Below, piece by piece: positions 7,557 through 16,549 of a stretch of DNA of 64,000 bases. Below the pieces are notes generated by a model. The model was not told where the DNA came from. It made no database searches and was given only the letters and a program-made list of their open reading frames with translations. How positions within the stretch are numbered: the stretch's first letter is position 1; every line of letters begins with the position of its first letter. A program made the position numbers and the translations under genes. Source of the DNA: Candidatus Sysuiplasma acidicola (GTDB taxonomy: Archaea > Thermoplasmatota > Thermoplasmata > Sysuiplasmatales > Sysuiplasmataceae); contig JAHEAA010000002.1 in NCBI GenBank assembly GCA_019721035.1, positions 1 through 64,000 on the forward strand, read 5' to 3'.

Positions 7557-7570
7557 GGCTAGATTTAATT
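7557..7570 (+). promoter_or_regulatory. Likely TATA box for DUF6015 gene
   Basis: The A/T-rich element AGATTTAATT is centred about 25 nt upstream of the GTG at 7590. That spacing suits a leaderless transcript beginning at the start codon. Confidence 0.4.
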
Positions 7571-7589
7571 CTGAGTTTGCGTTAATGCT

Positions 7590-8000
7590 GTGAACAAAGA
7601 AGACGGTGTGCATAACGTGGTGCCTAAAGCCAATGACCTGGTGAATGCCGAAATACTTTCTGCAGCCATTCAGGCAAAGACCGGTTTGAGCCCGGCAGAA
7701 TCAGACGGGATAGCAGAGATGGTGCTCTCGTATTTCGGCTTTGACCTGCAGGTAATAGACAACGCGCTAGAGCCCGACGACAGAAAGGTGTTCTATCTGC
7801 TACATGATGCAGGCATACTGTCCAGTGACTGGGAGGAGACGATGATACCGAACGGCAAGATGTGGCGCATCTACTACTGGGAACTAAACGTGGCGCAGGT
7901 AAGGAATATCATCTCTAAAAAGAAGAGCGGCGTCACTGACACGAGCGTATATGATCGTCTGCCTTCTGAGGCATGGGAGCGCCACACAACGCGGAGATGA
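7590..8000 (+). CDS. DUF6015 family protein
   Basis: This 136-residue protein resembles DUF6015, a family found mainly in Thermoplasmata and one of the taxonomic pointers in this window. It is mostly helical (AEMVLSYFGFDLQVIDN) with a central WRIYYWEL segment that looks like the end of a small winged-helix-like unit. No catalytic residues are evident. The GTG start is leaderless by position. It ends one nt before the phosphoglycerate mutase start and is probably co-transcribed with it. Confidence 0.75.
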   Translation: MNKEDGVHNVVPKANDLVNAEILSAAIQAKTGLSPAESDGIAEMVLSYFGFDLQVIDNALEPDDRKVFYLLHDAGILSSDWEETMIPNGKMWRIYYWELNVAQVRNIISKKKSGVTDTSVYDRLPSEAWERHTTRR

Positions 8001-8001
8001 A

Positions 8002-9234
8002 ATGATGAAACGAAAAATATTGTTAATAGTGTGCGACGGCCTCGGTGACAGGCCTACGCCGGATCTTGGTGGTAAGACGCCGCTGCAGGCTGCCTTGAAG
8101 CCGAACATTGACATGCTTGCGGGAAAAGCGATGCATGGACTCATTTACACCATCTCACCTGGCATTGTGCCTGGCAGCGACACATCGCACCTTTCCCTGC
8201 TGGGCTACGATCCGCGGGATTTCTATACAGGGAGGGGCCCGTTTGAAGCACTGGGTGCAGGCATGAAACTGAAACCCGGGGAAGTAGCTTTCAGGTGTAA
8301 TTTCGCAACAGTCGACGGGAAGGGAGTCATCACTGACAGACGGGCCGGAAGGATTCGGGAGCCGGAGACCGCTGAGCTCGCATCGCTCGTCTCCGATATG
8401 CATATAAACGGAGCGCACGTGCGATTTAAGGAGAGCACCGAGCACCGGTGCGTGCTAGTCATCGGCGGCAAGGGGCTAGGACCAAAGGTCAGCGACACAG
8501 ACCCTGGCAGTACCGGCATGCCACTGCAGCTTTCAAAGGGTAAAGACGCCGCTTCGGCTAAAACGGCAAAGATACTCAATGAATTCACAAGAATCGCAGG
8601 CAAAGCATTTTCAGACAGCGCGATAAACAGGGATAGAATCAAACAGGGCCTGCCGCCTGCCAATGCGGTGGTTGCGCGCAGCGGCGGCACATTCCCCTCA
8701 ATCGAACCATTCAGAGAGAAGCACGGTCTTAAATTCGGCGCGGTTGCCGCAGAGGGCCTGATAATAGGGCTGTGCAAGGCTCTTGGCGGAGAAGTTGTCA
8801 CGCCTCCGGGCGCTACCGCCGGTATGGATACGAATCTGAGAGCCAAGGGCAAGGCTGCTCTGGCGATGCTCAGAGAAAAGGATTTTGTCCTGGTGCATGT
8901 CAAGCCCACTGATATTGCAGGACATGACGGCAACGCTCGCGGTAAAGTGGACATACTGCAGAGGACGGACGCAATGCTCGGCGACATAATAAGTAAGGCT
9001 GGAGATGACGTTGTTCTGGCAATCACCGGAGACCATTCGACGCCCGTTTCTGCGAAAGAACACACATGCGATCCTGTCCCGCTCATGGTTTTTGCCAGTG
9101 GTCTGCGTCCGGACGGCATTCCGGCGTTCGATGAAATCAGCGCTTCCACCGGATCGCTCAACTGGCTTAAGGGCCTGGAACTGATGCCGCTGCTGAAAGG
9201 ATATGCAGGGTGGAATGAGAAGTACGGTGCCTAG
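8002..9234 (+). CDS. apgM: 2,3-bisphosphoglycerate-independent phosphoglycerate mutase, archaeal type
   Basis: The enzyme interconverts 3- and 2-phosphoglycerate in glycolysis and gluconeogenesis without a bisphosphoglycerate cofactor. It belongs to the alkaline-phosphatase superfamily: IVCDGLGDRP at the N-terminus carries the first metal Asp, GSDTSHLSLLGYDP the catalytic Ser/Thr region, and ITGDHSTP a C-terminal metal site. About 410 residues is the normal length for archaeal ApgM. The tandem ATG at 8002 is preceded by CGGAG. The last 4 nt overlap the convergent isopropylmalate dehydrogenase gene. Confidence 0.95.
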   Translation: MMKRKILLIVCDGLGDRPTPDLGGKTPLQAALKPNIDMLAGKAMHGLIYTISPGIVPGSDTSHLSLLGYDPRDFYTGRGPFEALGAGMKLKPGEVAFRCNFATVDGKGVITDRRAGRIREPETAELASLVSDMHINGAHVRFKESTEHRCVLVIGGKGLGPKVSDTDPGSTGMPLQLSKGKDAASAKTAKILNEFTRIAGKAFSDSAINRDRIKQGLPPANAVVARSGGTFPSIEPFREKHGLKFGAVAAEGLIIGLCKALGGEVVTPPGATAGMDTNLRAKGKAALAMLREKDFVLVHVKPTDIAGHDGNARGKVDILQRTDAMLGDIISKAGDDVVLAITGDHSTPVSAKEHTCDPVPLMVFASGLRPDGIPAFDEISASTGSLNWLKGLELMPLLKGYAGWNEKYGA

Positions 9235-10268
9235 GCTGAATCGTGCGTCTCTCTGATGGCTTTCGCCACTGCCTTACCGAACTGCGACGTCGTGCACGAC
9301 CCCCCTGCGTCCGGCGTACTGATACCTTTCGACAGAAGTTCCGACACTGCAGCCTCGATGGCTTCAGCCGCTCCGGAGTACTCACTGGCCGCTTTCTTCA
9401 TGGACAGGTGCCTGAACATCATGGCGCCTGACAGTATGAGTGCAACGGGGTTGGCCACGTCACGCCCTGCTATGTCAAAGGCAGAGCCGTGAACAGGTTC
9501 GAATATGGCATGCTCCTCCCCTATATTTGCTGAAGGTGCGAAGCCCAGACCGCCGACAACCTGCGCCGCCTCATCTGAAAGTATGTCACCATAAAGATTC
9601 GATGTGACTATGATATCAAATGCTGCCGGGTCCCGCACCAGATTCATGGCGGCAGCATCGACGAGCATTTCGTCATATCTCACGCCTCCGAACTTTGACA
9701 CCGTCTCCCGGCATGTTCTTGAAAAGAGTCCATCCGTTACCTTAAGCACATTTGACTTGTGCACGCATGTGACCCTCTTCCCCCTGTTTCTTCCGGCCGC
9801 GAGCTTCGAAGCGTATTCCGCAACCCTTGCTGTTGCCTTTTGTGTGATCAGTCTCAATGCCAGGGCCCCGCCTTCAAATTCAAATTCCATCCCCCTGTAG
9901 AGATCTTCCGTGTTCTCCCTGACGACCACGAGATCGACGTTGCTGCAGACAGAAGCGACGCCGGGCAGATTCCTGGCTGGCCTTATATTTGCATACAAAT
10001 CGAGCAGTTGTCTCAGTTTCACTATGACCTCCGCAGCGCACTGACCGACAGGAGCCTTGAGGCAGGCATCCGATGAACGAATAATTTCCAGTGAGCGCTC
10101 AGGCAGCGCCGTGCCGGAGGCATTCTTTACCCGATCGCCGGCGTCCGCGCTCTCCAGTTTGACTTCGAAGCTGAATTTATCTGCTACTGCTTCAATGATC
10201 GGGTATACTGCCCTCATAACTTCGGGTCCGATACCGTCCCCTTCCATGATCGCAATGTTCAGTGGCAC
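9231..10268 (-). CDS. leuB: 3-isopropylmalate dehydrogenase family (last gene of leu operon)
   Basis: This 345-residue beta-decarboxylating dehydrogenase has the family signatures EGDGIGPE at the N-terminus, RENTEDLYRG in the substrate loop and NLYGDILSDEAAQ at the metal and cofactor site. In a leuACDB-like operon it should convert 3-isopropylmalate to 2-ketoisocaproate in leucine synthesis. The same family includes homoisocitrate dehydrogenase, so a lysine-pathway role is not excluded. It starts 9 nt after leuD and overlaps apgM by 4 nt at its 3' end. Confidence 0.88.
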   Translation of the reverse strand: MPLNIAIMEGDGIGPEVMRAVYPIIEAVADKFSFEVKLESADAGDRVKNASGTALPERSLEIIRSSDACLKAPVGQCAAEVIVKLRQLLDLYANIRPARNLPGVASVCSNVDLVVVRENTEDLYRGMEFEFEGGALALRLITQKATARVAEYASKLAAGRNRGKRVTCVHKSNVLKVTDGLFSRTCRETVSKFGGVRYDEMLVDAAAMNLVRDPAAFDIIVTSNLYGDILSDEAAQVVGGLGFAPSANIGEEHAIFEPVHGSAFDIAGRDVANPVALILSGAMMFRHLSMKKAASEYSGAAEAIEAAVSELLSKGISTPDAGGSCTTSQFGKAVAKAIRETHDSA

Positions 10269-10277
10269 GTCTTTACC

Positions 10278-10796
10278 CTACCTTCCGGAAGAGAGTCTTT
10301 CTTTGAGTCTGCTCCTGGCCATTCCCAAATTGCCGCCGCGCATGACGACTTCCAGCTCCTTGTCATCCACGAGAAGCGACGATAGGCGTTCGCCGGATTC
10401 CGAAAGCACGATCCTGTCCTCCAAATTTATCTCAATCTCCTGCCCGGGACTCATCTCATCAACACTCTGTGCTTTAAGCAGCGGAAGGCCGTTGTTGACG
10501 GCGTTTCTGTAAAATATATCCGGAAAGGACAAGGCTATTACGGCCACGACATTATTGAATTTCAGTGAATACACTGCCTGCTCTCTGGAGCTGCCGCAAC
10601 CGAAGTTCTCTCCTGCCACAACTATGTTCCGTTCATTCTTCCTGCACGCCGCCGCAAAGCCTGGATCATACTTTTCGAATGCATGCTCCGCGAAGAAGCT
10701 GCCTTCCCAGCTTTCCTGAAGCAGATTCGCGGGTATGATGAAGTCTGTATTTATGTTGTTCCCGAATTTTCTCACTATTCTGCCTTTAAGTTTCAA
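10278..10796 (-). CDS. leuD: 3-isopropylmalate dehydratase small subunit family
   Basis: The 172 residues form the swivel-domain subunit that pairs with LeuC. Visible landmarks are FGNNINTDFIIPANLL and ENFGCGSSREQA. The substrate-selecting loop after DFIIP reads ANLLQES, which does not clearly match the loops I remember for isopropylmalate isomerase or homoaconitase, so the substrate is less certain than the fold. Its start overlaps the leuC stop by 4 nt, indicating translational coupling of the two subunits. Confidence 0.88.
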   Translation of the reverse strand: MKLKGRIVRKFGNNINTDFIIPANLLQESWEGSFFAEHAFEKYDPGFAAACRKNERNIVVAGENFGCGSSREQAVYSLKFNNVVAVIALSFPDIFYRNAVNNGLPLLKAQSVDEMSPGQEIEINLEDRIVLSESGERLSSLLVDDKELEVVMRGGNLGMARSRLKERLSSGR

Positions 10797-12115
10797 GCGT
10801 CATCACCGATGTAATTCCTAGGATCTGTTATTCTTCCCTCCAATGCCGATGCAGCTGCCACCGCCGGAGAGGACAGGTAGATGAACGCGTCATCGGCACC
10901 CATCCTGCCTCTGTAATTCCTGTTGCTTGTGCTTAGGCATCTGTTTCCCGGACCGAGAACACCCATGTGCTTGCCGAAGCAGGGTCCGCAGTTCGACGAC
11001 TCTATGTTTGCCCCAGCATCCGCTATAGCTGAGAGAATGCCGTTCGAAGCGGCCCAGTTGAACACCCTCCTGCTTGCCGGTATCACAATCAGGTTCACGC
11101 TGCTGCTCACCCGTCTTCCCCTGAGTATGCGCGCCACAATTTCAAGATCAGTTTTTCTTGCATTTGCGCAGGAGCCTATGAAAACTGTGTCAATCTCATC
11201 GTGCACCTCGCTGACCGGTTTCGCATTAGCGGGTGAGTGTGGAAGTGACACCGTAGGTTCGACAGTGGATGCGTCAATATCCACCCTTCCTGCGTAGTCT
11301 GCATCGGCGTCGCTGGTCCGCGCATTAATCATTGCATGTTCGTCGAAATGCCTGCCTGTGTTTACGAAAGCCTGCCTGACGTATTCTGCCGTAATGTGGT
11401 CGGGATTCACCAACGCGCTGCGCGCTCCCATTTCGACAGAAAGATTGCACATGGTGAATCTGCCGTCCATCTCCATGGCGGAGACAGTATCACCAGAAAA
11501 CTCCGCAACCCTCCTGGAACAGCCGCCCTCTCCCATCATGCCAAGAATGTGCAGTATCAGATCCTTTGGAAAAACACCTCTTCCCAGTTTGCCCGAAATC
11601 GAAAAGAGTATGGTCTCCGGCACCGTAAATGAATACAGTTCTCCGTTTGCCAGAGCATGATTTGCTTCGGTGGTGCCTATGCCGAAGGCAAGAGCTCCAA
11701 GTCCGCCCTGAGTGCACGTGTGAGAGTCAGTCGCCACAGCTATTTCACCGGGAAGAACAAACCCCTCTTCTCCTGCAACGGTATGTTCTATCCCGTCTCC
11801 TTCATGATACATCTTCACGCCTGTCTGCGAGGAGAATTCGTGCATCAGTCCGATTCCCCTGCTCACGCTTTCGGAACAGGAGGGAACGCTGTGGTCCGGG
11901 AAGAAGTTCACTCTCGAACGATCAAACACATACGGCTTCTTCCCCGCTTCCCTGAATATTTGACCGAAATCCCTGTCGAAGTTTAGAATCGCAGGAGGCG
12001 CGATGACCTCATTAAGATAGAGCCTGTCCACCGGCAGCGCATCTATTTTCTCTCCCGCACGGACATCCCTCCCCATGGCCCTGGAGACTATCTTCTCCAC
12101 TGCGGTTCGCTTCAT
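10793..12115 (-). CDS. leuC: 3-isopropylmalate dehydratase large subunit family
   Basis: This is a 440-residue aconitase-superfamily subunit with [4Fe-4S] ligands in GSCANARKTD and SSNCGPCFGKHMG, and ATDSHTCTQGGLGA near the N-terminal third. With LeuD it isomerises 2-isopropylmalate to 3-isopropylmalate, or the equivalent homologue in lysine synthesis. It starts one nt after the leuA stop and overlaps leuD by 4 nt. Confidence 0.9.
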   Translation of the reverse strand: MKRTAVEKIVSRAMGRDVRAGEKIDALPVDRLYLNEVIAPPAILNFDRDFGQIFREAGKKPYVFDRSRVNFFPDHSVPSCSESVSRGIGLMHEFSSQTGVKMYHEGDGIEHTVAGEEGFVLPGEIAVATDSHTCTQGGLGALAFGIGTTEANHALANGELYSFTVPETILFSISGKLGRGVFPKDLILHILGMMGEGGCSRRVAEFSGDTVSAMEMDGRFTMCNLSVEMGARSALVNPDHITAEYVRQAFVNTGRHFDEHAMINARTSDADADYAGRVDIDASTVEPTVSLPHSPANAKPVSEVHDEIDTVFIGSCANARKTDLEIVARILRGRRVSSSVNLIVIPASRRVFNWAASNGILSAIADAGANIESSNCGPCFGKHMGVLGPGNRCLSTSNRNYRGRMGADDAFIYLSSPAVAAASALEGRITDPRNYIGDDA

Positions 12116-13393
12116 TTATACGCCTCCGTCATGCATGGCAATCTCGCCTGTCACTGTCTGTCTGGCCGCCTGTGCCAGCTGCACCAGTTCGTCTGTGGAA
12201 GTGATGCTTCCGTTGTCTCCCCTCTCCTTAACCTTCCTGACCACCCAACCCAGTTCCTTCGGTCCAAGGCTGATGTTCAGCGCATTGAGCTGCGCGGCAA
12301 TGCCGTGCCTCCCAGAGTGCTTTCCCGCCTGCATCCACCTGCCTCTTCCGACGATGCCAGGATCGAACGGTTCATATGTGAGTGGATTTTCCATGATGCC
12401 CTGGGTATGTATGCCCGATTTGTGGCCGAATGCGTTGGTCCCGACAATCGGCTTGTTGACCGATATGGGGAATCCCGTGATCTCTGAAACGAAATTGCAC
12501 GCTTCTGCGAGCCTACCGATCCTGATGCCCGTACTGAAACCGTAGAGCCTCTGCGCGGCCATCACGAACTCCTCGAGCGATGTATTGCCCGCTCTTTCCC
12601 CTATGCCTATGAGAGTTGTGTGCACTTGCTTCGCACCGGCCTCCACAGCCGAAATGCTGTTGGCTACAGCCAGTCCAAAATCATTGTGGCAGTGTACGCT
12701 GACGTCAATGCCAGTGGCGAAGATGGCCCGTACCAGTGCTCTCATTCTTTCAGGTGTACATATGCCAACCGTGTCCGCTATGTCGAACATTGTTGCACCG
12801 GCATCCCTCACGACACGTGCCACTTCGATTAGGTGAGACGTGTCTGTCCGTGTAGCATCCATCGCGGAGAACTCAATCTCAAGGCCGTGTGCCTTTGCAA
12901 ATTCGACCGCATCCACGGCCTTCTTCATCATCTCTTCACGCGAAATTCTCAGCTGGTCTCTCAGGTGTATGTCTGATGATGAAATGAAGATGTGTATGCC
13001 GCCTACGCCGCAGTCAATCGCCTTTTCGATGTCCCTTATCTCTGCGCGTGCCAGGCATGTCACTTTGGCATCGAGTTCCGAGGATGCAATCATACTTACG
13101 GCCTTCTGCTCTCCCGCTGATGTTATCGGGAAACCCGCTTCAATTGTATTTACGCCGAGGTCATCTAGCATTCTTGCTATGTCCATCTTCTGTCTTTCCG
13201 TGAGAGATATGCCCGGCGTCTGTTCGCCATCCCTCAGTGTGGTGTCAAGTATGCTTACAGCACCTCTGCCGAAAGGAGTCGTGGCGTCGCCGATGTCTGT
13301 TGCGTACGGTTCTATCTCTGCAGGCACATTGTTTCCAATCCGCACATGGGCGGAACGTTCAGTAGCTGAGTATTCACTTCTCAAAAATACCAC
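12116..13393 (-). CDS. leuA: 2-isopropylmalate synthase family, without allosteric domain
   Basis: The protein has 425 residues. The catalytic TIM barrel is complete: LDTTLRDGEQTPG near the start and HCHNDFGLAVANS for metal binding. The linker region with NAFGHKSGIHTQG is also present. It ends without the roughly 120-residue C-terminal domain that gives leucine feedback inhibition in most LeuA enzymes. Homocitrate synthases of the same family also lack it, so the substrate (2-ketoisovalerate or 2-oxoglutarate) rests on operon context with leuC, leuD and leuB. The GTG start leaves about 45 residues before the barrel; a later start is possible. Confidence 0.85.
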   Translation of the reverse strand: MVFLRSEYSATERSAHVRIGNNVPAEIEPYATDIGDATTPFGRGAVSILDTTLRDGEQTPGISLTERQKMDIARMLDDLGVNTIEAGFPITSAGEQKAVSMIASSELDAKVTCLARAEIRDIEKAIDCGVGGIHIFISSSDIHLRDQLRISREEMMKKAVDAVEFAKAHGLEIEFSAMDATRTDTSHLIEVARVVRDAGATMFDIADTVGICTPERMRALVRAIFATGIDVSVHCHNDFGLAVANSISAVEAGAKQVHTTLIGIGERAGNTSLEEFVMAAQRLYGFSTGIRIGRLAEACNFVSEITGFPISVNKPIVGTNAFGHKSGIHTQGIMENPLTYEPFDPGIVGRGRWMQAGKHSGRHGIAAQLNALNISLGPKELGWVVRKVKERGDNGSITSTDELVQLAQAARQTVTGEIAMHDGGV

Positions 13394-13404
13394 CTGGAAT
13401 GATA

Positions 13405-13439
13405 GAGAGACAACAGACTGATCGCAGTCTGTGTCTCTC
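13405..13439 (-). promoter_or_regulatory. Strong hairpin in leuA leader
   Basis: The arms form 15 base pairs with a single bulged A and a 4-nt loop (core CAGACTG-N4-CAGTCTG, outer arms AGAGACA and TGTCTCT). It lies 11 nt before the leuA start codon and downstream of the predicted transcription start, so it would be present in the leader RNA. It could also be a DNA operator. There is no U-tract on the minus strand to make it a simple terminator. Confidence 0.55.
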
Positions 13440-13527
13440 AGTTCAACAAAAGCAAGGCTGCATCATGCGAGACAAAAACAGCTGAAGCAGTCGTGCAATT
13501 GTTCATCTGTATGCGACATAGTAGCTT

Positions 13528-13543
13528 GCTTTTTAAACTTTTC
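13528..13543 (-). promoter_or_regulatory. Likely BRE/TATA promoter of leu operon
   Basis: On the minus strand the sequence GAAAAGTTTAAAAAGC looks like an archaeal BRE plus TATA box. Transcription would begin near 13508, giving a leader of about 115 nt that contains the hairpin. The remaining gap up to 13832 contains short unconvincing frames and a second TATA-like run near 13640. Confidence 0.45.
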
Positions 13544-13831
13544 TGTACGCTTTTTTCTGTGAGTTGCACAGCGCAGCAAACGGTCGGTTTCGGGGGAATC
13601 GTGATGGAACAGGTATATTGCTTTGTGCATCCGTATATTTTTAAAAACTTCAGTTCGAGTCAAGCATCAATGTTGTCTTCGAACGAGATTGAAATCCATT
13701 TTTATGCTAAGCGCCGTGCCATTGCTCTACTCATGATGCGGCGTGGTTTCAGACTCCGTAACTGCAATAATCCACGATACACTGCCTTCAGGAAACAACG
13801 TCTCTGTTTGTGACATAATTGTGTTGCAATT

Positions 13832-14311
13832 TCAGCTTTTATCTGCAAGCTGCTCCGATACACTGACCTCTGCGCCTCCGGCGAGTTCGATGAGCCTTTT
13901 AACCGGAATCCTGAAGACTGAGTTTGTTTCACCGCCCGCAGTCCAAACGTGTTTGAATCGTTTGAGTGATGTGTCAATCAGCGTGCGCACCTCGCCGTTG
14001 TGCGGAAACGGCGGAACCCCACCGGCAGTATATCCCGTGAGTTTTTTCACCTCATTCCTCGGTGCCAATCTGACCTTTGAGCCCAGTGCAGATGAAAGTT
14101 TCGATGTGCTTACTCTCATGTCTCCTGAAACAACAACGACAAACGTCCCTGCGCCTGTGAAAACAACGGATTTCGCAATTTCAGCCACGCTGCAACCCAG
14201 TGCGGCTGCAGCGAGTTCCGAACTCTCGGTGCTCTCTGCGAACGTTACAATTTCTGCGGGCAGGCCCCGTTCAGCAATATATTTGCGGACCCTTTCGACA
14301 TCGTCTGGCAT
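13832..14311 (-). CDS. YbaK/EbsC-family aminoacyl-tRNA deacylase
   Basis: The 159 residues match the YbaK/ProX fold, which removes wrongly attached amino acids from tRNA (Cys-tRNA-Pro or Ala-tRNA-Pro in known cases). Typical segments are AALGCSVAEIAKSVVF, the mid-region FVVVVSGDMRVSTSKL with the conserved lysine, and TGYTAGGVPPFPH. It is free-standing rather than fused to prolyl-tRNA synthetase. It lies between prephenate dehydratase and the leu operon on the same strand. Confidence 0.88.
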   Translation of the reverse strand: MPDDVERVRKYIAERGLPAEIVTFAESTESSELAAAALGCSVAEIAKSVVFTGAGTFVVVVSGDMRVSTSKLSSALGSKVRLAPRNEVKKLTGYTAGGVPPFPHNGEVRTLIDTSLKRFKHVWTAGGETNSVFRIPVKRLIELAGGAEVSVSEQLADKS

Positions 14312-14390
14312 TCCGGTATGTATCGGTAAAGCCGCTATTATATTTTCGATTTACGCAGCAGGGCTGAAAAATCTAAACGCACAGAGTTAT

Positions 14391-15245
14391 TCAGATAGCA
14401 TTATTGCTTTTCGGAGGGAGCGCCATCGGATATGATCCAAGCACTTTTACATACTGTGAAAGGCCGCGCAACCGTCTGACTGCGTTTATGCATGCTTCAT
14501 CATCCATGTTTCCTTCGAAATCCATGAATAGGTGGTATTCCCAGGGATGCCCTTTCTTTGGTCTCGACTCGACCTTGCACAGATTGATGCCCAGTTCCGC
14601 AAAAGGCGCCAGTGCCTTGTATAAAGATCCTGGTGTGTGGTCCACTGAAAATATGAGCGATGTCTTTGCCTGTTCAGCTACATGTTGAGAGTCCCTGGAC
14701 AGGATCAGGAACCGGGTGTAGTTCGCGCTCTTTCCCTCTATGCCTTTCTCTATGACTGAAAGACCGTACAGTGCTGCGTTTTGCTCACCGGCTATCGCCG
14801 CGCCGTCCTTCATGCCCTTTTCCTTTATCATGCGTACGCTTCCAGCTGTGTCGTAGGTTCCCACCATCTTGACTCCAAGCCGGGTAAGAAATTCCCTGCA
14901 CTGCTCAATCGCCTGGGGGTGTGAGTACACAGTCCGGATCTCTGAAAGGTGCGCTCCGTGAAGGCCTATTAGGCAGTGTTCGATTTTCAGCACGATTTCG
15001 CCAGTAATATTCAATGTCGTTTCTGCAAGCATGTCGTACGTTTCATAGATATTTCCCCCGATAGAGTTCTCAACTGGTACTACCCCTGCTTCCGTTTCGC
15101 CATTTTCGACTGCCCTGAATACATCACTGACAGTTCTCAGCGGGACGGGCTCAACATCTTGCCCGAAGTGATCGAATATTGCCTGTTCGCTGTATGCACC
15201 GTGCTCTCCCTGGAAGCCTATGTGTTTGACTGACAATTCATCCAT
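14391..15245 (-). CDS. pheA: Prephenate dehydratase
   Basis: This enzyme converts prephenate to phenylpyruvate in phenylalanine synthesis. The 284 residues include the catalytic dehydratase domain (GFQGEHGAYSEQA at the N-terminus, VPVENSIGG, and SANYTRFLIL with the active-site Thr-Arg-Phe) and a C-terminal ACT domain (TPGSLYKAL and KVESRPKKGHPWEY), which binds phenylalanine for feedback control. There is no chorismate mutase fusion. Confidence 0.95.
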   Translation of the reverse strand: MDELSVKHIGFQGEHGAYSEQAIFDHFGQDVEPVPLRTVSDVFRAVENGETEAGVVPVENSIGGNIYETYDMLAETTLNITGEIVLKIEHCLIGLHGAHLSEIRTVYSHPQAIEQCREFLTRLGVKMVGTYDTAGSVRMIKEKGMKDGAAIAGEQNAALYGLSVIEKGIEGKSANYTRFLILSRDSQHVAEQAKTSLIFSVDHTPGSLYKALAPFAELGINLCKVESRPKKGHPWEYHLFMDFEGNMDDEACINAVRRLRGLSQYVKVLGSYPMALPPKSNNAI

Positions 15246-15521
15246 CCATGTGTTCTGATGAGCTGTGTGTCACTTCTTCGCTCAAGGAACAGTAGGTGAC
15301 ATACTCTTCCCATTAAAAGGTGTCGTCTTGCCGCTTCAGTGTATATGTTTATTCTACCTCAGTTTTCACTTTGGTGTACCATCTGAATCAGTAGACGTGC
15401 GGGAGGAACAATACTTCATCGCGCAAGGAAGGGCATATTTCATATTTTGGGCGCGAAACTTCTCTTGTCAGAAACTTTAATAGTTGGATGATTTCATGCA
15501 CACCCACGGAGAAGAGACAAT
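15246..15521. other. Divergent intergenic region pheA / rpe
   Basis: About 275 nt without a convincing gene. It must hold promoters for pheA (minus) and rpe (plus). Only weak A/T-rich runs are visible. Confidence 0.5.
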
Positions 15522-16169
15522 TTGTCTAGCATCTCACCCTCCATACTTTCCAGCGATTTTGGAAACCTTCGTTCCGAAGTCAGAATGATTGACGCTGCTG
15601 GAGCCAGCAGCGTCCATATAGATGTCATGGACGGGCATTTCGTGCCAAATCTGACGTTCGGACCAGCACTTGTCAAATCTATCAGAGATGCCACGAAACT
15701 GCGTTTCGATACTCATCTTATGATTGAAAGGCCGGACAAGTTCATACCTCAATTTTCGGATGCAGGTTCAGACCTTCTGATAGTTCATCCTGAAGCAAAG
15801 CACGATATGCGGAAGACGCTGAAACTCATTGCAGACTGCGGCAAGAGACGAGGTGTGGCCGTGAATCCGGAAACACCAATAGTGAAAGTGCACGATTACA
15901 TTGCTGACGCGGATCTTCTGCTCATAATGACAATCAATCCAGGCTTTGGCGGGCAGAAATTCATGCCTGAAATGATACCCAAGGTCGAGGAGGCACGCAG
16001 GTACATAGACAGGGAGGGCCTGAGAGCGATAATATCGATAGACGGCGGTGTTGACCTCGAGAATGGGAAACTGCTGCTAAGTGCTGGCGCACACGAGCTC
16101 GTTGCAGGGACGGCTGTCTTTCGTTCCGGAAATCCAGCCGAGGCCATCAGGCGATTCATTGCGCTCTGA
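15522..16169 (+). CDS. rpe: Ribulose-phosphate 3-epimerase
   Basis: Rpe interconverts ribulose 5-phosphate and xylulose 5-phosphate. The 215-residue TIM barrel shows SPSILSSDFGNL, the metal and catalytic HIDVMDGHFVPNLTFG, the second Asp in SIDGGV, and MTINPGFGGQKF. The TTG start has a GGAGAAGAG ribosome site. It stands alone and gives the cell a route between pentoses and glycolytic sugars. Confidence 0.94.
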   Translation: MSSISPSILSSDFGNLRSEVRMIDAAGASSVHIDVMDGHFVPNLTFGPALVKSIRDATKLRFDTHLMIERPDKFIPQFSDAGSDLLIVHPEAKHDMRKTLKLIADCGKRRGVAVNPETPIVKVHDYIADADLLLIMTINPGFGGQKFMPEMIPKVEEARRYIDREGLRAIISIDGGVDLENGKLLLSAGAHELVAGTAVFRSGNPAEAIRRFIAL

Positions 16170-16549
16170 GATATTATACTCAGGTCATGACTGTTAATTG
16201 CAATTTAATCGATGGATTACTCCCGTTGGTTCTGATGCTTGCAATTGATAGAACGCCTTCCAACAGGCATATTGATGGGTCTAATACAGCCAGTCCTCAC
16301 TTCTGCGTGATCTTGCATTAGGAAGGAGTCTAGGCACAGGGTTTAAATTCTCCAATGTGAGAACATTGTGGATGTTTTCCGTTTGGAGACTGCAAGTGAA
16401 AAATTTCGGCAGGAATCTGATATGCATTTCCCCAGGCACGCCCTGGTTATTGAATGCACTGTTTCTTCGATTTTCGAACTGATTAACGTATTTTTCAAAA
16501 GAACTGTCCTGAAAGTTAGATTATGGTGTATTTCATGGGTGGCAGTGTA
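16170..16549. other. Intergenic region, no gene seen
   Basis: About 380 nt. A 60-codon frame exists but has no homology that I recognise and no ribosome site. A TATA-like GGGTTTAAATTC at about 16339-16350 could drive the next gene with a long leader. No tRNA or clear C/D-box RNA was found by eye. Confidence 0.4.

Noticed and set aside
13463-13663. 66-codon minus frame upstream of leuA, possible leader peptide
   Set aside because: The predicted leu promoter lies inside it and transcription would begin after its start. It has no run of leucine codons.
13670-13770. tRNA-like GTTCGAA and TAGAGCA segments on the minus strand
   Set aside because: The arms around the GTTCGAA loop do not pair, and no acceptor stem can be formed.
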